Assembly: GCA_002709955.1 (NCBI GenBank)
Contig: PAQY01000006.1
Span: 79,821 to 138,070 of the forward strand
Source: Rhodospirillaceae bacterium
GTDB lineage: Bacteria; Pseudomonadota; Alphaproteobacteria; UBA8366; Aestuariispiraceae
Length of the DNA stretch: 58,250 nucleotides
Direction of reading: 5' to 3'
The notes beneath the pieces are model-generated. The model worked only from the letters and a program-made list of their open reading frames with translations, did not search any database and was not told the DNA's origin. Below, piece by piece: positions 44,826 to 52,730 of this stretch (within the stretch, counting starts at the first letter, position 1; every line of letters starts with the position of its first letter). Position numbers and translations under genes: made by a program.

Positions 44826-45692
44826 TTACCCGGAAACAGGCGGCAGAGATTCAACCGCCGTTTCGACCTCCAGGAAGGTCGGGCGATTGTGTGGTGCCAG
44901 GCTTTTCCGCGCAAATTCAGTGGAAACCGACGGTGCATAACCGGCCAGATGTGCCAGAATCCCGGCCTTCATGCAGTTAAAATAGGTCGCTTCCTCTTCC
45001 ATAATCGCCTTCGCATTCGATGCGAAGGGGGCGAAGAAGCCATAGCACAGCAAAATCCCCAGGAAGGTACCGACCAGAGCGCCACCGATCAATTTACCCA
45101 GAATTTCCGGCGGTTCATTGATCGAGCCCATGGTCTTGATAACCCCCAACACAGCGGCCACAATCCCCAAAGCAGGAAAGCCTTCGGCCAGGGCCGTCAG
45201 CGCATGGGCGACCTGGTGATCGTGGACGTGATGGGCCTCAAGATCGGCATCCATCAGTGCCTCAACCTCATGCGGGTTGTCGGTCCCCAATGTCATCAAG
45301 CGCAGGTAATCACAGAAGAATTCAGTGGCATGATGATCTTTATGGAATTTCGTGAAGGGTTGGAACAGGGTGGAATCATGCGGGTTCTCCACATGTTGCT
45401 CCACCGCCAGGGCACCCTTCTGCTTGATCAGTTTGAATACCTGATACTGCATTGTCAGCAATTCCAGGTAATCGGCTTTCTTGTATTTCGGCCCTTTGAA
45501 AATGCCGCCCAGACGCCCTAAAGCCCCCTTCACGACGCGGATTGGATTGGCAATCAGGAATGCCGCGGCACCAGCCCCAAAGATCATCGTGAATTCAAAT
45601 GGCTGATTAAGGACGCCGAGCTTTCCACCCATCGCCATGTACGACCCAAGAACTGCAACAATGACTAAGATAATTCCAATAAGAACGAACAT
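44826..45692 (-). CDS. motA: Flagellar motor protein MotA
   Basis: 288 residues from the ATG at 45692, whose MFVLIGIILVIVAVLGSYMAMGG matches the usual MotA N-terminus; the frame extends to 45749 but gains no support. Four helices: two near the N-terminus, then GFPALGIVAAVLGVIKTMGSINEP and ALVGTFLGILLCYGFFAPFA. A cytoplasmic loop of about 100 residues between helices 2 and 3 contains ARG/GLU contacts to FliG. Complete. The downstream genes encode two MotB proteins, so one MotA may pair with both. Confidence 0.93.
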   Translation of the reverse strand: MFVLIGIILVIVAVLGSYMAMGGKLGVLNQPFEFTMIFGAGAAAFLIANPIRVVKGALGRLGGIFKGPKYKKADYLELLTMQYQVFKLIKQKGALAVEQHVENPHDSTLFQPFTKFHKDHHATEFFCDYLRLMTLGTDNPHEVEALMDADLEAHHVHDHQVAHALTALAEGFPALGIVAAVLGVIKTMGSINEPPEILGKLIGGALVGTFLGILLCYGFFAPFASNAKAIMEEEATYFNCMKAGILAHLAGYAPSVSTEFARKSLAPHNRPTFLEVETAVESLPPVSG

Positions 45693-45795
45693 AGAAGAAG
45701 ATCGACCTTCTGCCTGATTGATGCCAGTCGCTAGAAGCGATTGATCCAAAAGTTATTGCGCGCCTCTAAACTCGACCAATCCTAGTCGGAATCGC

Positions 45796-46605
45796 CTAGG
45801 CATGTCTATCACTTGGAATATGTTCTTGCACGGTCATTGTCCAAATCAGCAACTCTGTTGCGCGACCAACACCAATCGGGATGGTTTGGTCTGGTGGATG
45901 ATTGGGTACCGAAAAGGAATTGCTGATAAATTGTGCGCCAGATCGCATTTCCTTTTGGGCCTTTTCAAACAGGCGTGGCATGGGGTGAGGGCTGAGAAAG
46001 GCGTAAACCAGATCATAGACGCCCAAATCAATCGCCCACAGGCTTTGCCATCGTATTTGTATGCGGGGATCGCCCGCCCGCCAGGCCTGAATCCTGGCGA
46101 CAAGATAGGGCAGGGGCGCATTTTCCACCCCGACGAACTGACTGTCTGGATGCCTGTTGTGCCGTGCCAGGGCGATTGGCACTGCGGCGAAACCGCATCC
46201 CAGATCAATCATTGCAACGGGCGCATCCTTTGGAACCAGCCCACAGATCAGGTTCAGCGTCTTGTGATTGCTGAGATATAGCGGCACCCGTTCGCTAAAG
46301 CTGTTGCGCATTATCAGGATCAGGAAGGCCAGACCCAGCAGGGGCACCCAGATTGGAAGCTGTAAATTCAAGGCACCGACAAGAAAACTGGGCAGCAGGG
46401 CCAGGAACACGCACCAGACTATCGTTGCCCGCAAACCATAAGCCACACCACCCGCAACGGCCCCAGCGATCACCAGTTTAAACATCAACGGCATGTCATT
46501 GCCAAACAGTGAAAAATAAACCTGAACCGCGCCGACGGTCACTCCGGCTGCGACGAATTCGGACAAAAATGCAATAATCAGCGGGCGACGCCCTTTAAAA
46601 TCCAT
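45796..46605 (-). CDS. Membrane-anchored class I SAM methyltransferase
   Basis: 269 residues. Residues about 1-105 contain three or four hydrophobic helices (LIIAFLSEFVAAGVTVGAVQVYF, LVIAGAVAGGVAYGLRA, WVPLLGLAFLILIMRNSF). After them comes a Rossmann-like domain with the SAM motif MIDLGCGFAAVPIALARHNR and a following acidic residue in FVGVENAPLPYLVA. The second part has YDLVYAFLSPHPMPRLFEKA, typical of class I enzymes. The substrate is unknown, but membrane anchoring suggests lipids or membrane proteins. It is divergent from the flavin reductase gene. Confidence 0.78.
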   Translation of the reverse strand: MDFKGRRPLIIAFLSEFVAAGVTVGAVQVYFSLFGNDMPLMFKLVIAGAVAGGVAYGLRATIVWCVFLALLPSFLVGALNLQLPIWVPLLGLAFLILIMRNSFSERVPLYLSNHKTLNLICGLVPKDAPVAMIDLGCGFAAVPIALARHNRHPDSQFVGVENAPLPYLVARIQAWRAGDPRIQIRWQSLWAIDLGVYDLVYAFLSPHPMPRLFEKAQKEMRSGAQFISNSFSVPNHPPDQTIPIGVGRATELLIWTMTVQEHIPSDRHA

Positions 46606-46682
46606 TGCGGCTCTCGCTTTCCCTCAATAGCGCGCCATGTTATGCCCGCGCAGAGGAATTAATTCTAGGAAATTACAAAGCC

Positions 46683-47186
46683 ATGACCGGGACAGAGACA
46701 ATATCATCCGCCGCCTTTCGCTTCGCCTGTGGGCGGTTCGCCACCGGGGTGACTGTGGTCACGGCACAGGATGGGACCGGACAGCGATGGGGACTGACCG
46801 TCAATTCGTTCTCCTCCGTGTCCTTGGATCCGCCTTTGGTGCTGTTTTCGATTGATCTGGGGGCCAATTCCTATGCGGCGATCACAACCGCCGATCAGTT
46901 TGCGATCAATGTCTTGTCCGCTGAGCAACAACCTATTTCAGACCGGTTTTCCTTTGTGAAGGATGAGGATCGCTTCAAAGGTATCCCCCTTATAGCGGGC
47001 GAGGTCGGTGAGCCCCCGCTGTTGGAGGGCTGTCTGTGCACAATCATCTGTGATCGTGAAAACACGGTTCCTGGCGGCGATCACACGATCATGATCGGGC
47101 GGGTGCGGCGCATTGTGGTGACAGAAGATAAGGCCGCCCAGCCCCTGTTATACTATGCCGGATGCTATGCCGGGCTGAAGGTCTGA
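46683..47186 (+). CDS. Flavin reductase-like FMN-binding protein
   Basis: 167 residues from the ATG at 46683; the frame opens at 46605 but the upstream part overlaps the divergent gene start. Split-barrel FMN reductase: FRFACGRFATGVTVVTAQDG and WGLTVNSFSSVSLDPPLVLFSI form the flavin pocket, with later DHTIMIGRVRRIV and the terminal YYAGCYAGL. Such proteins reduce FMN or FAD with NAD(P)H for a partner monooxygenase (HpaC-like). No monooxygenase gene is in view. It ends 4 bases before the sdaA stop. Confidence 0.88.
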   Translation: MTGTETISSAAFRFACGRFATGVTVVTAQDGTGQRWGLTVNSFSSVSLDPPLVLFSIDLGANSYAAITTADQFAINVLSAEQQPISDRFSFVKDEDRFKGIPLIAGEVGEPPLLEGCLCTIICDRENTVPGGDHTIMIGRVRRIVVTEDKAAQPLLYYAGCYAGLKV

Positions 47187-47190
47187 CAGA

Positions 47191-48576
47191 TCAACACTCC
47201 ACGACATTGACGGCCAGCCCGCCCTGGCTGGTTTCCTTATATTCGGATCGCATATCTTCGCCGGTCTTTTTCATGGTTTTGATGGCGGCATCCAGGGGCA
47301 CGAAATGTGTGCCATCGCCCTTCATCGCCAGGGAACAGGCATTGACCGCCTTTACCGCCCCCATCGCATTGCGTTCGATGCAGGGGATCTGAACCAATCC
47401 CCCAATTGGGTCACAGGTCATGCCCAGGTGATGTTCCAGGGCAATTTCAGCGGCATTTTCGATCTGCATATTCGTGGCACCCAGCGCGGCAGCCAGTCCC
47501 GCAGCGGCCATGGCGGAGGCTGATCCAACCTCCCCTTGGCATCCGACTTCCGCGCCGGAAATCGACGCATTGTGCTTTATAATGCCGCCAATGGCAGAGG
47601 CCGCCAGTAGAAAGGTTCGAATGCCTTCCTGGTTCGCATCTGGAATGAAGGCTTCGTAATACCGCATTGTGGCTGGGATGATACCCGCCGCGCCATTGGT
47701 CGGGGCCGTCACAACCGTTCCCCCCGCAGCATTTTCTTCATTCACCGCGATGGCATACAGGCTGATCCAGTCCATAATGTCGTGATAGTAACGCCGGTTC
47801 GACTGGCGGTTCTTTTCCAGTTCCTGCAGAATTGACTTGGCGCGCCGTTTCACGTCCAACCCGCCGGGAAGTCGCCCATCCTGACCCAGTCCACGATTGA
47901 TACAGGTCCGCATGACGCGCCATAGATTATCCAATCCGTTGATAACGTCTGCTTCGGGGCGCACGGCGCATTCATTCTGTCGCTTCATCTCCGCAATGGT
48001 CAGGCCGCTTTTCTCCCCCATTTCCAGCATTTCCTTGGCTGATTTGAAGGGGAAGGGGACATCATCCTGCGGCAGCGACCCTGCACCGGCACGATTGGCC
48101 AATTCGTCTGCAGAGGAAACAAAGCCACCCCCGATTGAATAATAGGTTTCTTCGACCAGCATATCCCCGCCTGCGTCAAAGGCGACAAAGATCATGCCAT
48201 TGGCATGGCCGGGCAGGGCAGGGCCGAAATCAAACACCAGATGGTCATCTCGTCTAAACCCAATGGGATGCGTGCCGCCCAGGGACAGTTGCTCTTCCGC
48301 ATCTATTTGGTGAACCAGTGTCAGAACCGTTTCCGGGTCGATGGTGTCAGGCTGTGCCCCTGCCAGTCCCAGCAGCACGGCCCGGTCTGATGCATGGCCT
48401 TTCCCGGTCCAGGCCAGCGATCCGTGCAGGCTACACCGCACACTTGCCACGCGATCCAGCCCCCCTTGCTGGCGCAAACGCTCCACAAACCGGCCAGCGG
48501 CCACCATGGGGCCAACAGTGTGAGAACTGGACGGACCGATCCCGATCTTGAAGAGATCGAAGACGCTCAGAAACAT
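47191..48576 (-). CDS. sdaA: L-serine ammonia-lyase, iron-sulfur type
   Basis: 461 residues in one chain. Deaminates serine to pyruvate with a [4Fe-4S] cluster. The beta domain is N-terminal: [21 protein letters not shown] (the substrate Ser loop GPSSSHT). The alpha domain has [19 protein letters not shown] and the cluster Cys residues in [15 protein letters not shown] and [18 protein letters not shown]. The C-terminal NVVEC end matches the family. The enzyme consumes the serine that GlyA would also use, although the genes are far apart. Confidence 0.95.
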   Translation of the reverse strand: MFLSVFDLFKIGIGPSSSHTVGPMVAAGRFVERLRQQGGLDRVASVRCSLHGSLAWTGKGHASDRAVLLGLAGAQPDTIDPETVLTLVHQIDAEEQLSLGGTHPIGFRRDDHLVFDFGPALPGHANGMIFVAFDAGGDMLVEETYYSIGGGFVSSADELANRAGAGSLPQDDVPFPFKSAKEMLEMGEKSGLTIAEMKRQNECAVRPEADVINGLDNLWRVMRTCINRGLGQDGRLPGGLDVKRRAKSILQELEKNRQSNRRYYHDIMDWISLYAIAVNEENAAGGTVVTAPTNGAAGIIPATMRYYEAFIPDANQEGIRTFLLAASAIGGIIKHNASISGAEVGCQGEVGSASAMAAAGLAAALGATNMQIENAAEIALEHHLGMTCDPIGGLVQIPCIERNAMGAVKAVNACSLAMKGDGTHFVPLDAAIKTMKKTGEDMRSEYKETSQGGLAVNVVEC

Positions 48577-48613
48577 AGTGGGGTCGGCTCCTTATAATAA
48601 AGTATTTCGGGCG

Positions 48614-50893
48614 TTAAGGCGTCAATCTTAGTAAGGCTCCCCCCTCTTGCGGGATATCTTCCGCGCGCCCGGGAATCCTGAAATAACGACCGTCGCGCCA
48701 ATCTTTCAACAAATCTGCATAATGATCAGAAAACGGGTTGCCCGATTGTCCCCCCGCCAGGGCAAACAGGCTGTTATCCAGGTTGCTGAGGTCATAAATG
48801 GCACGATATCCCGCCCCATGAATATGGGCAAAGGGTGCATCATTATCCCCACCGCGGCTTTGCCCTCGGTTCAACGTATGGTCCCCGCCAGACGTTTCAA
48901 TCGGGCGGTTCCCCAAGTAGGCGAGACCTGGAACCAGCGACAGCAATTGATGTTTCATAGGGGCGGTATGCATATCACCCCAGCGCCAATCTGAAACCGC
49001 GCTGCCCTGATCTTCAGACAGCTTGAACACGGCGCGATCCAATGCGGTCGATAAGGCCCATTTACAGCTTTCAACCGGGGTTGTTCGAATATCGTCACAC
49101 CAATGTGGCACTTGACCCAGGGCCAGTTCTGCGAAATCTGCATCCGCCCGCCAAAATTCCATAAAGGCGTCCGGGCCCAGATCATCTTCTGCCAGGACGC
49201 GAACGACCTCATTCAGCATGGCCATATAGAGTGCTGGCGCTGCCAGCTTGCGATCCATGGAAAAGTCCCAATCCCGCAACAATTGCAGGGCTTCTGTCGC
49301 CTGTTCCGTATTCGGTTCCGCCTTCAGAAACAAGGGGACCAGCCGTTGTGCGGCGGTTGAGACACTATCGGTTTGGATCGACATGCTGTCTTCCAATCGA
49401 TGATTTGTTGGCGTTTCCGCCAAACGCTCCTGCAGGCGCAGGGCGCGATATTCTGCGGGAAACCGGTCCGAAATCAGATAGGGGTAAGATTCTGTGATGA
49501 TGCGGTTGTTTGCGTTAAAAATCAGGCCGTTCTCCGGATTGTAAAGGCCCGGTAGCTCAGATGGGGGAACAACGCCGTGCCAGGGATCATCAAACAGGGA
49601 CAGAGGAACCGTTCCGTCCTGTCCTGGCGCGCGGATTGGCAGGCTGCCAACCACCTTCATTCCGATATGTCCTTCGATATCCGCATAAAAGATATTCTGT
49701 GCGGGATCGTCGAATTGTGAAAGGGCGTCCAGAAAATCCTGCCAGTTCTGCGCCCGGTTCAGCTGGTATAATGCCGTTGCCGCGCGTTGCCGGTCGGAAA
49801 ACCCGGTCCAGATCATGGCCTTGGGTGTTTCCCCTAATCTGGTGATGACGGGTCCGAAATCTGTTTCCCGAACAGTGATGTTTACCGGGTCACCAAAGCG
49901 GACCTGAATGGTTTCCGTGCGTGTGATTGCGGAATCAAGGCTGGACTGGTCCAGGGTGATGGTGTCTTGCGTGTCGGCATGGGTCGTTGTCATGCCCCAG
50001 GCGATCTGGCCATTATGCCCCAGAATATGCATCGGAACCCCTGCGGCTGTTGCGCCGACCAGGGTTAATTCCGGGGTTTCGATGCGGGCCAGATACCATT
50101 GGCCGGGAATTTGAAGACCCAGATGCGGGTCGTTGGCCAGAATGGGTTTGCCGCTTTCGGTTCGAGCACCGCTCAAGACCCAGGCGTTTGAGGCATCATA
50201 CTGGGAAATCCATCCATCCCTGTTTTCATCATTCATGGTCGCCAGGGATTTATCATGGCGGGGCATCAGTTGTGCCGCCTTTTCCTTACCCAGCAGGCCG
50301 ATAAGGGCTGCGGTCTGGGCCTCTCTGAACGCATTGCCGGATAATTGCAGCGACATTAATCGGCCCCAAACCAGACTATCCGCCACTGTCCAGGGTTCCG
50401 GTTGGAACTGAGTCACTTGAAACTCGATCGGGAAGGGCCGGTCCTGGTGCGCAAGAAAGGCATTCACGCCGTCCGCATAGGCCTGCAAGTCCCGACGTTC
50501 TTCCTCATCCATCAGGACCAGTTGCGCCTCTGCCTGGCGATACAGGCCCAATTGGCGCATCAAGGTGTCATAAGGGATCATCGGGCTGCCGACAATTTCC
50601 GCCATCCGCCCCGCGCCAATCCTGCGCATAGACTCCATCTGCCACAGTCGATCCCTTGCATGCAGATATCCAAGGCTGCGATAGGCATCCCGCATGGTCC
50701 GGGCGCGAATGGTCGGAATGCCCCTATCATCAAACAGGATATCAACCGGGGCTGTCAGATTTGGCAATTGGGCAGAGTCCTGATCGCTGGGCACACTGCG
50801 CAATCCTGCCACGCCCAGCAGGGCGGCAATCACCAGCGCCGTGATCGCCATACCCCCGGTCAGAAAAATAATGAACCCTGTCACCAAACGCAT
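48614..50893 (-). CDS. Penicillin acylase family (Ntn) hydrolase
   Basis: 759 residues. N-terminal membrane or signal helix (GFIIFLTGGMAITALVIAAL). The alpha chain includes IPTIRARTMRDAYRSLGYLHARDRLWQMES (short: YLHARDRLWQME), the usual start motif. Autocatalytic cleavage should generate the beta chain at the Ser in DASNAWVLSGARTESGKPILANDPHLG; here Ala precedes Ser where Gly is common. Later come GMTTTHADTQD and the late PGLAYLGNRPIETSGGDHTLNRG with Asn/His residues. Members split acyl amides, including penicillins and acyl-homoserine lactones; the substrate is not known. Probably secreted or lipid-anchored. Confidence 0.88.
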   Translation of the reverse strand: MRLVTGFIIFLTGGMAITALVIAALLGVAGLRSVPSDQDSAQLPNLTAPVDILFDDRGIPTIRARTMRDAYRSLGYLHARDRLWQMESMRRIGAGRMAEIVGSPMIPYDTLMRQLGLYRQAEAQLVLMDEEERRDLQAYADGVNAFLAHQDRPFPIEFQVTQFQPEPWTVADSLVWGRLMSLQLSGNAFREAQTAALIGLLGKEKAAQLMPRHDKSLATMNDENRDGWISQYDASNAWVLSGARTESGKPILANDPHLGLQIPGQWYLARIETPELTLVGATAAGVPMHILGHNGQIAWGMTTTHADTQDTITLDQSSLDSAITRTETIQVRFGDPVNITVRETDFGPVITRLGETPKAMIWTGFSDRQRAATALYQLNRAQNWQDFLDALSQFDDPAQNIFYADIEGHIGMKVVGSLPIRAPGQDGTVPLSLFDDPWHGVVPPSELPGLYNPENGLIFNANNRIITESYPYLISDRFPAEYRALRLQERLAETPTNHRLEDSMSIQTDSVSTAAQRLVPLFLKAEPNTEQATEALQLLRDWDFSMDRKLAAPALYMAMLNEVVRVLAEDDLGPDAFMEFWRADADFAELALGQVPHWCDDIRTTPVESCKWALSTALDRAVFKLSEDQGSAVSDWRWGDMHTAPMKHQLLSLVPGLAYLGNRPIETSGGDHTLNRGQSRGGDNDAPFAHIHGAGYRAIYDLSNLDNSLFALAGGQSGNPFSDHYADLLKDWRDGRYFRIPGRAEDIPQEGGALLRLTP

Positions 50894-51052
50894 CTACTAC
50901 TGCCCCATTGCTGATGATTTTCATCCTGTTGCATTGTTTTAGCCTATTGAGCGATTGAATGCAGCCTTCGGTTTCGGCATGGTCGTTTCAAATCTGTATC
51001 GTCTCAAGATGATCCAGACATTTTGGGATTGCTTTGGAAAAGGATCCGCCCC

Positions 51053-51922
51053 GTGACGATGAAAGCCCCTGCCTTTGCTGAGAAATCAGTACGTTGCGCC
51101 CATGTCGGTGGATTTCATGACATGGTTTATTCTGATTGGGGGCCCCGGACCGGCAGCTATGCAATCGTCTGTGTCCATGGCTTGACCCGAAATGGCCGTG
51201 ATTTTGATCGCTTGGCGTTGGAATTGGCGCGGGGCGGATATCGTGTTCTGGCCCCTGATATTGTGGGGCGGGGCAGATCGGATCGTCTGGGGCCGCTGGC
51301 ATCCTATGAGATTGCGCAATATATCAACGATATAACCGTCATGCTGGCGGCTGAAGGGCTGCGCAGCGTGGATTGGGTCGGGACCTCCATGGGGGGGCTG
51401 ATCGGGATGAGCATCGCGGTCATGGCAGGACATCCCATTAAGCGATTGCTGTTAAATGATGTTGGGCCATATGTGCCGAAAGAGGCATTGCAGCGTATCG
51501 GTGATTATGTCGGGATACCCTGGCGATTCGACAGTTTTGATCTGGCCCTGAATCATGTGCGCCAAGCCTATGCGCCCTTTGGCCTGAAGACCGAAGAAGA
51601 CTGGCGATATCTGGCAGAATTATCCCTGAAACAGGATGCGGCGGGGAAATGGGTGATGGCCTATGACACTCGCATCGCCGACGCCTTTAAGAACACGGAA
51701 ATCGCCGATATCGACCTTTGGCCATTCTGGGCCCAGATTTCAGTTCCCACATTGGTGCTGCGGGGGGAAGAATCTGATCTGTTAGGGCGTGAAACAGCGG
51801 AAAAAATGACCAGAACCGGTCCAAAGGCCAAGCTGATTGAAGTATCCGGATGCGGCCATGCGCCTGCCTTGATGGATGCCCATCAGATTGGCCTGGTTCG
51901 GGATTGGGTTCAGTCTTCATGA
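51053..51922 (+). CDS. Alpha/beta hydrolase
   Basis: 289 residues from the GTG at 51053, with AAAAGGA about 9 bases before it; a TTG at 51023 is the longest option. Classic fold: CVHGLTRNGRDFD oxyanion region, LAPDIVGRGRSDRLG, nucleophile elbow WVGTSMGGLIGM (Ser112), late acid in LRGEESDLLG and His in SGCGHAPALMD. No signal peptide. An esterase or C-C hydrolase role is possible. Its stop overlaps the start of the next gene by 4 bases (ATGA). Confidence 0.85.
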   Translation: MTMKAPAFAEKSVRCAHVGGFHDMVYSDWGPRTGSYAIVCVHGLTRNGRDFDRLALELARGGYRVLAPDIVGRGRSDRLGPLASYEIAQYINDITVMLAAEGLRSVDWVGTSMGGLIGMSIAVMAGHPIKRLLLNDVGPYVPKEALQRIGDYVGIPWRFDSFDLALNHVRQAYAPFGLKTEEDWRYLAELSLKQDAAGKWVMAYDTRIADAFKNTEIADIDLWPFWAQISVPTLVLRGEESDLLGRETAEKMTRTGPKAKLIEVSGCGHAPALMDAHQIGLVRDWVQSS

Positions 51923-52443
51923 AAGGAAGTAACAGGGTGCGTATTGTGCTGCGGGGATTGATGGTTTTGGCGATCTGGATGGCGTCTGTTTCTCTGGCTC
52001 CTCATCAGGTGCAGGCAGATGATCGGGATCGCGCCCTAGACTCCGTTAAAACCTTGACCGTGGAACTGATCGACCACATTCAGGATGGCAGTGCCAGTGA
52101 CAAGCAGATCTGGGCCGGGGTTCAGGGACTGACCGATGTCTTGCGCCGCTTTGTCCTGTCGGAAACGGAAATCCGGGCGGAAGACAAGGTTTCCCCCCCG
52201 ATAGGGGCGGCCCTGCGCCCGGGCGAGGTTGAGGTCGCATCCTCTACTCAGCCCGGCGCGCGTGAAGTCCCGATATCCAGTGTCTCCACAGAATGGTTCA
52301 ATGCCCAGGCCACCCAAAGCCAGGCCGCCCTGGAAACCGTGCGCAGGGGGCTGGAACAAAATGTCGCCAATCCGGAAATGGTCCTGCGCCTTCAGAACGT
52401 GCTACAGGCCCTAAATGCCGTGAACCGTCCCCCTGAGGGTTAG
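51919..52443 (+). CDS. Small secreted protein of unknown function
   Basis: 174 residues from the ATG at 51919, coupled to the hydrolase gene by ATGA overlap. The N-terminus (RIVLRGLMVLAIWMASVSLA then PHQVQADD) is a signal peptide. The mature part is polar: helical, with KTLTVELIDHIQDG, KQIWAGVQGLTDVLRRFVLSE, and a final QAALETVRRGLEQNVANPEMV helix. No family is recognised. Possibly an accessory of the hydrolase; this is position-based only. It is followed directly by the inverted-repeat element. Confidence 0.6.
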   Translation: MKGSNRVRIVLRGLMVLAIWMASVSLAPHQVQADDRDRALDSVKTLTVELIDHIQDGSASDKQIWAGVQGLTDVLRRFVLSETEIRAEDKVSPPIGAALRPGEVEVASSTQPGAREVPISSVSTEWFNAQATQSQAALETVRRGLEQNVANPEMVLRLQNVLQALNAVNRPPEG

Positions 52444-52455
52444 GGGAAAAGGCCC

Positions 52456-52730
52456 AATCTTAGTGTGGTGCGCGGTTATTTGGAATCGCCAGGATCCCTT
52501 TATCGGCCTGTCGGCTAGGAGAGAGCGTGCAGGCGATGTGGTTCATAGTCAAGCGCTCTCGACGCCGTCCGACAGGCCGATAAAGGGACCAAAGGCGCTG
52601 TTTGCGGCGCTCCTGGCCGCGTCGCCTTCCGCTTGCGATGCCCCGCATCGCTTCGCGAAACGCTCCTAACCGGAGCACCGCAAACAGCGTCCTGGTCGAT
52701 CCCAAATAACCGCGCACCACACTAAAGATT
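52456..52730. repeat. Large nested inverted-repeat element, two internal hairpins
   Basis: Outer arms, 52456-52494 and 52690-52730, pair over about 39 bases, of which 24 (TTAGTGTGGTGC then GCGGTTATTTGG) match without a break. One mismatch and a few single-base indels break the rest. Inside are two stems: TCCCTTTATCGGCCTGTCGG (52495-52514) with its perfect 20-bp complement at 52569-52588, which holds a further GAGAGCG/CGCTCTC pair; and CGCTGTTTGCGG-type arms (52596-52613 with 52672-52689, one mismatch), holding GCGATGC/GCATCGC (52635-52651). The layout is a cruciform or three-way junction. The element sits exactly between two convergent genes, its right arm reaching the stop codon of the giant gene, with TTTT runs outside each end. 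It could be a MITE-like repeat, a bidirectional terminator, or both. One copy here. Confidence 0.75.

Noticed and set aside
52460-52720. 86-codon minus-strand frame inside the inverted-repeat element
   Set aside because: The Arg-rich sequence follows from the palindromic DNA; no ribosome binding site or homologue is recognised.
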